NCBI GenBank assembly: GCA_900068845.1
Contig: CEFQ01000001.1
Location: 392,410-456,409, forward strand
DNA from: Enterobacter ludwigii
GTDB taxonomy: Bacteria; Pseudomonadota; Gammaproteobacteria; Enterobacterales; Enterobacteriaceae
DNA: 64,000 nucleotides
Direction of reading: 5' to 3'
The notes beneath the pieces were generated by a model, which was not told where the DNA came from, made no database searches, and was given only the letters and a program-made list of their open reading frames with translations. Of this stretch, positions 11,848-20,305 are shown one piece after another (the stretch's first letter is position 1; each line of letters starts with the position of its first letter). The translations under genes were made by a program, and so were the position numbers.

Positions 11848-12426
11848 TTGCAACGTGAACAAATACTCGAGCATGCGCTGAATGTGCTCGAACAAAGCGG
11901 CCTGGCCGCCACCACCTCTTTAACCCAGCTTGCTGGCGAAACCGGACTTGAAGCCGAGCAGTTGACGCGTTTCTGGCCCGATCGTGATGCCTTGCTGTAT
12001 GACGCGCTGCGCTATCATGGCCAGCAAATTGACAGCTGGCGCCGCCAGGTTCAGCTCGATGAACATCTTAGTGCCGAACAAAAGCTGCTGGCGCGCTATC
12101 AGGTGCTGAGCGAATACGTCAGTAAAGGCCGCTTCCCTGGCTGTTTGTTTATTGCCGCCTGCAGTTTCTATCCGCAATCCGATCATCCGGTACATCAGTT
12201 AGCTGAACAGCAAAAGCGCAGCTCCTGGCAGTTTACCCACGAAATCCTGGTCGATTTGGCATTAGATAATCCCACCATGGTGGCCGATCAGATGGAGCTG
12301 ATTCTGGAAGGTTGTCTGAGCAAACTGCTGGTGAAACGTAACGTTCAGGATGTCGCCACCGCGCGGCGTCTGGCGGAAGATGTGCTCGGCATCGCGCTGT
12401 GTCGCCAGAACGGTGCGCTGGCGTAG
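11848..12426 (+). CDS. yjdC: TetR/AcrR-family regulator YjdC
   Basis: A 192-residue transcription regulator with an N-terminal helix-turn-helix (about residues 1-50, [27 protein letters not shown] region) and a C-terminal ligand domain containing [14 protein letters not shown] and [14 protein letters not shown]. It resembles E. coli YjdC throughout, and follows dsbD as there. The start is a TTG at 11848 preceded by GAGGAG; no ATG is available before the helix-turn-helix. Targets are unknown. Confidence 0.88.
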   Translation: MQREQILEHALNVLEQSGLAATTSLTQLAGETGLEAEQLTRFWPDRDALLYDALRYHGQQIDSWRRQVQLDEHLSAEQKLLARYQVLSEYVSKGRFPGCLFIAACSFYPQSDHPVHQLAEQQKRSSWQFTHEILVDLALDNPTMVADQMELILEGCLSKLLVKRNVQDVATARRLAEDVLGIALCRQNGALA

Positions 12427-12447
12427 TCTTTTCGCTCATCTTGTCTG

Positions 12448-12484
12448 AAAAGCAAGCAATCAATCACGATTGCTACGCTTTTTT
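12448..12484 (+). terminator. Terminator of yjdC
   Basis: Nested arms AAAGC..AGCAATC and GATTGCT..GCTTTTTT, 20 bases past the yjdC stop. Confidence 0.85.
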
Positions 12485-12534
12485 GACGAAAGCCGTTGAC
12501 GGCTGTGAGCCATTAGGGTTTAATGCGCCCCGTT

Positions 12535-12610
12535 GCCCGGATAGCTCAGTCGGTAGAGCAGGGGATTGAAAATCCCCGTGTCCGTGGTTCGATTCCGCGT
12601 CCGGGCACCA
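12535..12610 (+). tRNA. pheU: tRNA-Phe (GAA)
   Basis: 76 bases with acceptor arms GCCCGGA/TCCGGGC, D-loop AGCTCAGTCGGTAGAGCA, anticodon loop TTGAAAA (GAA), T-arm GTGGTTCGATTCCGC, and an encoded CCA end. It follows yjdC, as pheU does in enterobacteria, the attachment site used by SPI-7. The intact 3' end is therefore the likely attL of the element to its right. Confidence 0.97.
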
Positions 12611-12735
12611 TACATCGAAGCACACTGGTTAGAAGTGAGATCTCTAACGGGTGTCTAAACGAAGATGGTGTTCAAAGCAACGGTGACTGCATTTGCAGAT
12701 GCATCATCCAAGATTGAACATAAAAATCTTCAAGA

Positions 12736-12765
12736 AAGGGTATCAGTTAGCGCTGATGCCCTTTT
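12736..12765 (+). terminator. Hairpin terminator downstream of tRNA-Phe
   Basis: Arms AAGGG.ATCAG / CTGAT.CCCTT with TTTT, about 125 bases past the tRNA. It may end the tRNA transcript or insulate the element. Confidence 0.6.
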
Positions 12766-12965
12766 CTCGTTGGCGTAAATAATTGCAATCATTGTAGTGT
12801 CTGTCAATCAAACCTCACTTTTTTAAATATTTATTATTATACTCATCAGCGATTAGAATCATGTTCACGGCATGCTTAAAACTTTCCCGTCAAATTTTGT
12901 ATTGCTAAACTCTAACCCGCTTACCGCCTCATACATCCCCATTTCGCTAAGGAGGTGAGTAAACT

Positions 12966-13130
12966 ATGGTTGTAGGGTTGGCATCGCACCCGGCAGGTTA
13001 TCGATTCAAAATAGCCAAAGCTACATGGGAACGAAATAAGCCGTTAGCTAACAACACTCACTGGCCTATCTACCTTCGGCGTCAGCTTTGCTTGACCGTC
13101 AGCGTACTCACAATTCTGATCAGGTCGTGA
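12966..13130 (+). CDS. Possible 54-residue protein with a near-perfect Shine-Dalgarno
   Basis: An ATG at 12966 is preceded by AAGGAGGTGAG with about eight bases spacing, one of the strongest ribosome sites in the window. The frame stays open for 54 codons (MVVGLASHPAGYRFKIAK at the start, LTVSVLTILIRS at the end). The product is basic (many K and R) with a short hydrophobic C-terminus. I recognise no family. No promoter or neighbour in the same direction is evident, so expression is uncertain; the ribosome site is the only real evidence. Confidence 0.35.
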   Translation: MVVGLASHPAGYRFKIAKATWERNKPLANNTHWPIYLRRQLCLTVSVLTILIRS

Positions 13131-13238
13131 AATAGGCGATTATGTCTAGGCCGCCAAGATTACTATTTAACTAAAACATAGGAGCACTACGATTGACTCA
13201 ATAGTGCGCCCACAATTGATGTCTTGGATCATTAGAGG

Positions 13239-13529
13239 TCAGTAATCACCGTACTCAACACCATGCATGTCACAGTAAATCTTACTAGGAAAAGTAGGGT
13301 TAGTGCATCCATTGATAGAACATCCCTCAACGCATTGTGGGATCATTCCATTATCAAAATGCCAACGTTGTTTTTCTGATAGACTGCTGAGACCTTTCTC
13401 TTTTATCTGTCGGTAAATTCCCCGCTCAATTTCACTCATCGCTCCATCTTCATACAAGGTTTCCAATCTCTTCATAATCTCATCCAGCGGCAGTTTTGAT
13501 GCTTCATCAAGAAAAAAAGGATTTGTCAT
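13239..13529 (-). CDS. Hypothetical 96-residue protein with C-terminal cysteine/histidine cluster
   Basis: The N-terminal half is charged and helical (LDEIMKRLETLYEDGAMSEIER), the C-terminal 35 residues carry CVEGC, NGC, and YCDMH, a spacing that could bind zinc. No family is recognised. The ribosome site before the ATG is weak. It is the first clear gene right of tRNA-Phe and stands alone on the minus strand. Function unknown. Confidence 0.55.
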   Translation of the reverse strand: MTNPFFLDEASKLPLDEIMKRLETLYEDGAMSEIERGIYRQIKEKGLSSLSEKQRWHFDNGMIPQCVEGCSINGCTNPTFPSKIYCDMHGVEYGDY

Positions 13530-13898
13530 TATACTTGCCCAATTTATATTAAATATTCACAGTGATTGATGCCCTGCATAACAGGGTGTTTTAGCTAAAA
13601 ACATGGTATTAATTTCTTCAAATATAAAAGCCCATTGATGACCTGAATTAGCACGGCTTTCATTTTCATCGCCTAAAGCAGTTAATTAAGAGTCAACTCC
13701 CGCTTAACGCTTGAGACATTCGACACGCATCATTGCTTAAGCAATTGCAAATATGTCATTTAATAAGCACATCTTGCCCCTTCTCTTGACTAGCCGGCAG
13801 ACCCTAAACGCATCCCTGCGCGATTTGGCGAAGTTTAGCGCCCTTATAGACTAGATGATTAGGGCTGACGACCCGACAGGTAGGGTGAGCCCAAGCTG
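13530..13898. other. Intergenic stretch, no gene seen
   Basis: AT-rich, with a small hairpin GCCCTG-CATAA-CAGGGT followed by GTTTT near 13572-13592. Nothing else could be supported. Confidence 0.5.
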
Positions 13899-14351
13899 TT
13901 AATCATCCTCCTCGTCATCGTGTGTTTCGTCATCATGATCAACATAGAAGTCGTTGTCGTAATCAGAAGACTGGGAGGCCTTTATGACTTCTTCTGCACC
14001 CACATCCTGAAGTGTGCTATCGAGAGTATCCAAGTCGCCCACCGCTTCTTGGAATTTTTCATTCACTTCAGTAGCAGGAATTTTACCCTCGGCCAGGTCT
14101 TCCAACATCTGAATTGCGGCGTCCACACCAGGCGCATCATCTTTTACGCGCAGCGCTTCCTCACCCAACGGGATGTCATCCAGAGGTATCGTGCGCGTGC
14201 TATCGATGTCGATACCACGTTCATCCTCTAGTCTGATACGCGCGGCATTATTGATGCCATCAGCGATATCAATGAACTCCTCAGCGGTCTCTTTCAGCGA
14301 TTGGGCCCGCTCCAGTGCATCATCAATGTCTTGTGCTGTTATGTTACTCAT
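13899..14351 (-). CDS. Very acidic 150-residue protein, possible DNA mimic
   Basis: The protein is dominated by aspartate and glutamate, with few lysines or arginines, and ends in an almost pure acidic tail (YVDHDDETHDDEEDD). Secondary structure looks mostly helical. The start at 14351 (MSNITAQDIDD) has AAGGTGG six bases upstream. Strongly acidic small proteins in mobile elements can act as DNA mimics that inhibit restriction enzymes (Ocr, ArdA); that role is only inferred from charge and from the location near a restriction-modification pair. I know no named family for it. Confidence 0.65.
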   Translation of the reverse strand: MSNITAQDIDDALERAQSLKETAEEFIDIADGINNAARIRLEDERGIDIDSTRTIPLDDIPLGEEALRVKDDAPGVDAAIQMLEDLAEGKIPATEVNEKFQEAVGDLDTLDSTLQDVGAEEVIKASQSSDYDNDFYVDHDDETHDDEEDD

Positions 14352-14699
14352 GGCTACCACCTTTTCTGAATGCGAGGCGACAATCCTCGCCGAAAAGAGA
14401 GTAAAGCAGACTGAATGTGAAAATCAAGATATATATAAAATCTTGTAAGTTGATTTTTTATGTTTAAAAAATTCATTATTTTGTCTATTTGACAAGTTAA
14501 TTGTTGAATTATTTTTATTTTATTCAATTAAAATCAAGGTTATGAAAAAAATTCCACCAAATTTTGTAGAGTGATATCATTTCAGATGAGGCATGATCAT
14601 CTCGTAGATGAAAAAAACACCTTTTGACAATTTTGCTAAGGCTGAGCGGCGAAAAAAAATAATCACAAACTCTCATCAACACTTTTCTTAGAGGCCCAA
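14352..14699. promoter_or_regulatory. AT-rich divergent intergenic region
   Basis: Separates the acidic protein gene (minus) and the 535-residue protein gene (plus). It is very AT-rich (long runs of A and T at 14440-14560) and must contain both promoters; AT content suggests H-NS-type silencing, which is inference. Confidence 0.4.
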
Positions 14700-16307
14700 A
14701 TGCACCAAAACCTATTCAGAACATTTCTCTCTGGCGCAGCCGTCCCCTTTCCGAACATATATGATGCAGTCAGTGAGCAGTTGCTCTTACTCATCCTTAA
14801 AGCCCGGCAGCTGAATGAAGAGCCTGAATACAGTAAATGGTTTGATGAGCAGCATCAGGTGCTCACAATGCTGCAAGCCCAGAGTGAAAAAATTAACAAA
14901 ATTTACTCATCGAATAATCTGGTGCTAAATTTTAAGGAGCCTAAGCAGGACAGTCTCTTGGATGCACTGATTTTCATGCATCAAATCTACACAGGTTTTG
15001 ATGAGGGAAAGGTCAGCCTTAAGACATGGGGAGAAATGAATCGGCAGCCTTCAGAGTCGGGATTTCGCAATGCGAAACAAAACACTCTTCGTGAGGCATT
15101 TATTCATGATGATTTGTTTAGCATCCTAACAGAGGGGCCGACACATTGCCCGCCGATTCCTCCTCAGGTACGACAAGGCTATTGCCATCAGGATCTTTCC
15201 ATTGCGCACTCTTGCAGTAGCGAGCTTATTTCCCGATTAAACGATTTCCATAAGATTGATTCGCTACCGATACTCGCTGAGGCAATCTACAACTTAATTA
15301 CTAACTTGCACCACGCCAGGATAACTGTTCCCGAATGCCTGTCCGAATTTGAAAAAGTGCACAGCGGAATGTTGGTAGGGGAAAGGAGAGAAAGCTATGT
15401 TTTTAAAGAAATTATCAAATTAATCAATGATGAAGGGCGAAAACAGTTCATAGAAAGAATTGCTGAGAAGTGTGAGCCTCAGTATGCCGACTACTTGTTG
15501 GATCAATTTGTAAGAGTCTATGCCTCGGACATTATGCAATGGTTCGCTAAACTTCAGATTTACTTTAAATCTGCAGAATCAACGCCATTTGACTGGAAAT
15601 TCACAACTGTTGACGTTGATACCTGCCTCACTTCAGAAGGGGAAGAGCAGAAGCCGACCGTGGCATGGGACAGCAGCTATTGCCAAATTTCAATCAAGCG
15701 AGACACTCTCCTGAAACTTATCCAGACCTACGCATTGCATGATGCAGCCGATTCTCTGGCAGACTGCCTACTGCGTATTTATGGTCAGCCAGCAGAAGTT
15801 ATGTTCAAAGATAAAGGCGCGGTTCCTGCAGTCTCCGACGCCGAACGTCAAGTCTACAATTCAAACAGCTATCACTTTTACACTATTCATCAAGGCAATT
15901 TTCAGAAGAGTATAGGTATTTTACAATCATTTGAAAAATGGCATGAAAATAATAAATCGCTTCTGATTAGCCACAAAAAAACACGTATTGAGCGCGTTGA
16001 TGTTCAAGTTCGTCTGGCAGGATTGAGGTGCTATGACCTGAAAATGGGCATCCCCGACGGTAATAGATTGAAAGTAAAAGACGGCATTTATGATCTGGTA
16101 AAAAATGACAGCAGGCTACGCTTTGAAAACTCGATCAGTGATGTCTCACTTCAAAGATACCATTCTCAAGTAAAAAGAATTATCGATAAAGATATAGATG
16201 ATTTGCTGCTGAGCCAGAGAAAAAATAATTCTAAAACACCATTTAGTGGCGCATCACATGCTATAAAGCCTTTGTGGAGCAAGTGCAAAATCCTTCAGGT
16301 AGAATAG
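14700..16307 (+). CDS. Uncharacterised 535-residue protein
   Basis: I do not recognise the family. The sequence is soluble, without signal peptide or membrane segment; the N-terminal 240 residues look helical (AVSEQLLLLILKARQL, SLDDALIFMHQ-like pattern) and the central part contains FERIAEKCEPQYADYLLDQFVRVY-like helices. The C-terminal third is basic (KKTRIERVDVQVRLAGLRCYD, QRYHSQVKRIIDKD). No Walker, nuclease or protease motif is obvious. AGAGG precedes the ATG. It sits alone between the acidic protein and a restriction-modification pair, a typical place for defence or anti-defence cargo, but no function can be assigned. Confidence 0.7.
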   Translation: MHQNLFRTFLSGAAVPFPNIYDAVSEQLLLLILKARQLNEEPEYSKWFDEQHQVLTMLQAQSEKINKIYSSNNLVLNFKEPKQDSLLDALIFMHQIYTGFDEGKVSLKTWGEMNRQPSESGFRNAKQNTLREAFIHDDLFSILTEGPTHCPPIPPQVRQGYCHQDLSIAHSCSSELISRLNDFHKIDSLPILAEAIYNLITNLHHARITVPECLSEFEKVHSGMLVGERRESYVFKEIIKLINDEGRKQFIERIAEKCEPQYADYLLDQFVRVYASDIMQWFAKLQIYFKSAESTPFDWKFTTVDVDTCLTSEGEEQKPTVAWDSSYCQISIKRDTLLKLIQTYALHDAADSLADCLLRIYGQPAEVMFKDKGAVPAVSDAERQVYNSNSYHFYTIHQGNFQKSIGILQSFEKWHENNKSLLISHKKTRIERVDVQVRLAGLRCYDLKMGIPDGNRLKVKDGIYDLVKNDSRLRFENSISDVSLQRYHSQVKRIIDKDIDDLLLSQRKNNSKTPFSGASHAIKPLWSKCKILQVE

Positions 16308-17049
16308 ACTGTATGGTTGGATGGATCTTTGTAAGGGATTATTCGAGTCAATTGAGGCTCGGAAAATTAAAAAATGTATTGTGAAATTCATAGGCTCACT
16401 AGTAACTCACAGAGCCTTACACCGTTAGCAACAATATATTCGCTGTCCGATTATCTTTTGAAGCTTTAGTCCAAAGTGTTTAACTCAATACTGCTGTTGT
16501 CATCGAACACAAGCCCCCGGGTTCAGAACGAGATAAGGCTGCCCGATAATATCGGAAAGCCTTAATGGTGTTTATCTTATTGATTTAGAATAACATTATT
16601 GGCTTATAAACAGACCAGCACCCATCTAAGTAACGTGCGGCGAAGTTCCTGATACCCCCATCTGGCTATTGAAAACTGCGAATTTCAACTTATTGCGTTT
16701 AACAGATCTCAGGTGACGCGTGCTTGCCACTTCAAGATTTTAATTCAATGGGTTAAAGGGGATTGAGGATCATTCAAAAAACAAAACCTACCATTCATTA
16801 TATACCCAGCTGTAAGTTACTCGATGCATTGTATCGCGGTGTTGCTAACAGGCCATCTCTTTAAGTTAACGCTTTCATGTTGCCGAAAGAAGCCATGGAA
16901 GCCTTTAGATATCCTTGAAGAGATTAATCAACAATAAACATATGGATACTCTGTGTATGTAACTGACTGATTCAAATTGACTTGCTGAGAGTAAGTGCCT
17001 GCCTGCTCACTTTATGGGATAATAGGCATATGAAAACGGGAGAGATCAA
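16308..17049. other. 740-base stretch without a recognisable gene
   Basis: No open frame with a credible ribosome site was seen in either strand. Base composition is moderate. The right end must hold the promoter of the methyltransferase gene; GGGAGAG directly precedes its GTG. Confidence 0.5.
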
Positions 17050-18189
17050 GTGAACATAATACCGATTCGAGGTGCGTCCCAGTGGACCGCGCTGGAATTC
17101 TTTGCGGGTATCGGACTGGCCAGAGCTGGAATGGAACAAGCGGGAATTAAGACTGTTTGGGCTAACGATTATGACCTGAACAAAAAATCAATGTATGAAG
17201 GTCATTGGAAATCTCACGAGCTTTTGCTTGCAAACATTCATGCTCTGAAAGGCGAAGACTTACCATCTGCAGATGTAGCTTGGGCTTCCTCACCCTGCAC
17301 GGATCTCAGTCTGGCAGGAAAGCGTGTTGGGCTGAGAGGAGGCCGTGAATCATCCGCCTTTTTTGGTTTTACTGACTTGATTGCAGGTATGTGCCACAGG
17401 CGACCAGAAGTACTCATTCTTGAAAACGTCATAGGTCTTGCCTCCTCTCATAACAGAGAAGATTTGAGAGCTGCGGTAAAGGAGTTTAATGCTCTGGGCT
17501 ATGCCGTGGATGCTATCACGCTTGATGCTCGACGTTTTGTGCCACAGTCTCGGCCCCGCCTTTTTCTGATCGGAGCAAAAAATCCGATTGATGGAGGTGA
17601 ACAGGATACTTGCCTAAGACCGGATTGGCTTTCTTGGTTGCACAAAGATCCAGAAGTACGAACGTTTATGATGCCTTTACCCAAAGCTCCTGATCTTTTG
17701 AGCCAGGGCCTCACACTCGAAATCGAGGCCATGTCAGATAGTGATCCGCGTTGGTGGACTGCTGATAAAGTGGCACTTTTTAAGGAGTCGATGGCAGCGG
17801 TTCAGCGTGAAAGATTAGAACATTTTGTAGCTTTGAAGAGCATAACCGCACGCACTGCCTATCGTCGTACTCGTAATGGCATTCCAGTATGGGAAATGAG
17901 AGCTGAAGATATTTCCGGATGTTTACGCACGCCGAGAGGTGGCTCATCCAAGCAGGCTGTTGTAGTCATGGGCCAAGATTCGCTAAAAATACGGTGGATG
18001 ACCGGTTTGGAATACTCACGTCTGATGGGCGCAGGCTGGTACACCCTGGAAAATTTGCGTGACTCTCAAATTCAATATGGATTTGGTGATGCTGTTGCTG
18101 TCCCTGTTGTAGGCTGGGTTGCCAAGCATATGATTCTGCCTCACCTTGAAGCGGCAAAGATATCACAGGGAATAAAAGTGAATGAGTAA
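17050..18189 (+). CDS. DNA (cytosine-5) methyltransferase of a type II restriction-modification system
   Basis: Transfers methyl from SAM to C5 of cytosine in a specific site and protects it from the partner nuclease. The 379 residues contain motif I ALEFFAGIGLARAG, motif IV SPCTDLSLAG with the catalytic cysteine, motif VI ILENVIG, motif VIII VPQSRPRLFLIG and motif X YGFGDAVAVPVVGW. The target-recognition region (about residues 190-310) is short. The start is a GTG at 17050 with GGGAGAG six bases upstream. It overlaps the nuclease gene by 8 bases, so the two are translated together. Specificity cannot be read from sequence. Confidence 0.93.
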   Translation: MNIIPIRGASQWTALEFFAGIGLARAGMEQAGIKTVWANDYDLNKKSMYEGHWKSHELLLANIHALKGEDLPSADVAWASSPCTDLSLAGKRVGLRGGRESSAFFGFTDLIAGMCHRRPEVLILENVIGLASSHNREDLRAAVKEFNALGYAVDAITLDARRFVPQSRPRLFLIGAKNPIDGGEQDTCLRPDWLSWLHKDPEVRTFMMPLPKAPDLLSQGLTLEIEAMSDSDPRWWTADKVALFKESMAAVQRERLEHFVALKSITARTAYRRTRNGIPVWEMRAEDISGCLRTPRGGSSKQAVVVMGQDSLKIRWMTGLEYSRLMGAGWYTLENLRDSQIQYGFGDAVAVPVVGWVAKHMILPHLEAAKISQGIKVNE

Positions 18190-19174
18190 ATTGAGTTCCA
18201 GTGAAGCATACCTCGCAGCAGCAAAATCGTGGTACGAAGGTGAACGAGCAAAAAGTGGCTCGATCAATACTAACGTGATGAATGCGGGGCTAATTGTCTC
18301 CCGTATGATGGCCGATGGCATGCCTATCACTGACGAAAGATTGTACAGTGAGGGGAAGAGCCAAGTGCGAGGGCTCAGCGGACCGACGATATCGAAAATC
18401 TTGGAACAGAATGGCGAGACTCGCCTTTTCACCCGAGAAGGAGGACGCACTTCTCGGGGGACCATTTTTCTTGCTGCCGCTTTTCGGGATGTGCTCAACA
18501 ACACATATGCTTTAGTTAGCGAACCAATCGATGAAAAAATGACTTCTAACCAGCTTGAAGCGTTTTTCACGCAATGTGTACGTTTAGATTACTTTGATAA
18601 GCAAAGAATTACGGTTGAACTGGACTACAGCAAACCCGTTTCTTCCGTAGTCAGCGATATTCTGAAGGCAGCTGCAGAGCGTTCTGACAAACCCACGGGT
18701 GCAGTATTACAGCATCTTATTGGTGCTAAACTACAGCTGCGTTTTCCCGATGTTAAAATCGGTAATGACAGAGCGAATGCTGCTGATCTGCACACTGATC
18801 GGGAGGGTGATTTCCAGGTGGGTACAACCGCATTCCATGTTACTACCGCTCCTATGGAGAAGTTAATTTCCCGCTGCGCTGAAAATAAGCGTGCAGGTTA
18901 TAGGCCTGTTATCCTAACACTTGAAAGCAAAGTTATTGCTGCGCGCCAGATGGCCGATAACGTTGGTATGTCAGAGCAAATTGCCGTCCAGGCAGCAGAA
19001 ACCTTCATCGGAAATAATATTGAAGAGATTGCTATCTATGACGGCGATAAAATCCGTGAGGGTCTGGCAAGACTTATACGGACTTATAACTCCCGTATAA
19101 ATGCTATAGAGATCGACAAGTCTCTTATGATTGATGAACCTCGCTGGATCGTTAACATTCTCTCCAGTTCCTGA
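18182..19174 (+). CDS. DUF4928-type restriction endonuclease
   Basis: A 330-residue protein whose pattern (start MSKLSSSEAYLAAAKSWYEGER, middle VLQHLIGAKLQLRFPDVKIGNDRAN, then DREGDFQVGTTAFHVTTAP) matches the DUF4928 family that accompanies C5 methyltransferases. The segment D..DFQVGTTAFHV could be a PD-(D/E)XK-like core in which the usual lysine is not obvious. The start ATG overlaps the methyltransferase stop, indicating one transcript. It would cut the unmethylated site recognised by the partner. Family assignment is from memory and reasonably secure; the active site is not. Confidence 0.82.
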   Translation: MSKLSSSEAYLAAAKSWYEGERAKSGSINTNVMNAGLIVSRMMADGMPITDERLYSEGKSQVRGLSGPTISKILEQNGETRLFTREGGRTSRGTIFLAAAFRDVLNNTYALVSEPIDEKMTSNQLEAFFTQCVRLDYFDKQRITVELDYSKPVSSVVSDILKAAAERSDKPTGAVLQHLIGAKLQLRFPDVKIGNDRANAADLHTDREGDFQVGTTAFHVTTAPMEKLISRCAENKRAGYRPVILTLESKVIAARQMADNVGMSEQIAVQAAETFIGNNIEEIAIYDGDKIREGLARLIRTYNSRINAIEIDKSLMIDEPRWIVNILSSS

Positions 19175-19223
19175 GATACCTGAGGTCGGCAAGATTAACA
19201 TAGCGTCATTCGTGCCGAAATAC

Positions 19224-20228
19224 TTATGTAACTGAATGCTTATCTAAATATAGCCCCAGTTCGGATTCCAACGTTCTGCACGTTACGTCCAAATTAATAT
19301 CGATATATCCCATCGTTGTTGTAATACTCCTGTGCCCAAGTAATCCTTTAACCATCTGTAGATTTCTATCTGGTGACTTCATTAATTCAGTCGCTAATGT
19401 ATGTCTAAAACGATGAGGAGAAACAGCAAAGCCGCATTCTTTGGATAATCGTCGGAAAAATGATTTTACCGGCTGTAATGTTGCAACTGGTGGTAGCTTC
19501 TCCCTTTCCTTCTCCGTCCAAAGAAACCTATTTACATCAAAAATAGCGCTGGTTGACTCGGCACCATTTTCAATTGCTCGGCTAATCAGCAGTTGAAGCT
19601 GGGGTTTTAAGGGGCCAACGATGGGAACGCGCCATTCTCTATGTGTTTTACTGCCATCAAGGCGCAACTCGATCCAGTTCTCGTCAATATTAATGTCCAT
19701 CAACCTCACATGCATCAATTGGTTCACGCGCATGCCGGTATAACGCAAAGTGTCCAAAACTGTGGTCCAGAACCATGCCGGATGCAAGGCACAGCGCTTC
19801 ATCTCAGCTATGGAAAGCTCAGTGTCCAAATCAATGTGCTGCTGCATCAGCAGATAGACACGGGTCAACTGTGGCTTAGATAAAGTCTTTTTACGCTTAT
19901 TATCAGCCCGGACTAAAACCTCATTGAAAGGGTTTTCAATCTGAGGGATGAGATTCGCTTTCATGGCATAATTTAGGATGGCTCGCATGTGCGCCACTTT
20001 GTTATTCCAGGTAACCGCTGACGACCCCTCGACGTTAATTACATGCCGTCGCCATTCCTGAACGTCGCGGCGAGTTATCTCGCCGAGCTTCTTATCAAGA
20101 CCGTAGTATTTCCTAAATCCGTTAACTACTTTTCGATAACTCCACTCCGTGTGAGGGCGAAGAAATTTTACGAAAAAATATTCATCCAACAACGAATCCC
20201 AGCTTGTATTGGTATCAACCTGACTCAT
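19224..20228 (-). CDS. Tyrosine recombinase, likely the ICE integrase
   Basis: The 334-residue protein has an N-terminal SAM-like core-binding domain (WDSLLDEYFFVKFLRPHTEWSY) and a catalytic domain with Arg in LRYTGMRVNQL, a Lys in the beta hairpin (DGSKTHREWRV), the box SPHRFRHTLATEL, GHRSITTTMGY with the nucleophilic tyrosine. All expected catalytic residues are present. The start at 20228 (MSQVDTNTSW) has AAGGAAAGG upstream. It follows the TraI_2 gene on the same strand, the usual relaxase-integrase order of this ICE class, so it is the best candidate for integration at tRNA-Phe, although 6.6 kb of cargo separates it from the tRNA. Confidence 0.88.
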   Translation of the reverse strand: MSQVDTNTSWDSLLDEYFFVKFLRPHTEWSYRKVVNGFRKYYGLDKKLGEITRRDVQEWRRHVINVEGSSAVTWNNKVAHMRAILNYAMKANLIPQIENPFNEVLVRADNKRKKTLSKPQLTRVYLLMQQHIDLDTELSIAEMKRCALHPAWFWTTVLDTLRYTGMRVNQLMHVRLMDINIDENWIELRLDGSKTHREWRVPIVGPLKPQLQLLISRAIENGAESTSAIFDVNRFLWTEKEREKLPPVATLQPVKSFFRRLSKECGFAVSPHRFRHTLATELMKSPDRNLQMVKGLLGHRSITTTMGYIDINLDVTCRTLESELGLYLDKHSVT

Positions 20229-20251
20229 AACCTTTCCTTCGATCAGCAATT

Positions 20252-20275
20252 AAAAATACTGCCCAAAGGGCAGTA
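20252..20275 (-). terminator. Terminator between the TraI_2 gene and the integrase
   Basis: Perfect arms TACTGCCC/GGGCAGTA around AAA, followed on the minus strand by ATTTTTAA. It lies in the 77-base gap, so integrase expression probably depends on read-through or its own start close by. Confidence 0.75.
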
Positions 20276-20305
20276 GCTCTCCTCCATACACCTTCCAGAA
20301 AAGCG

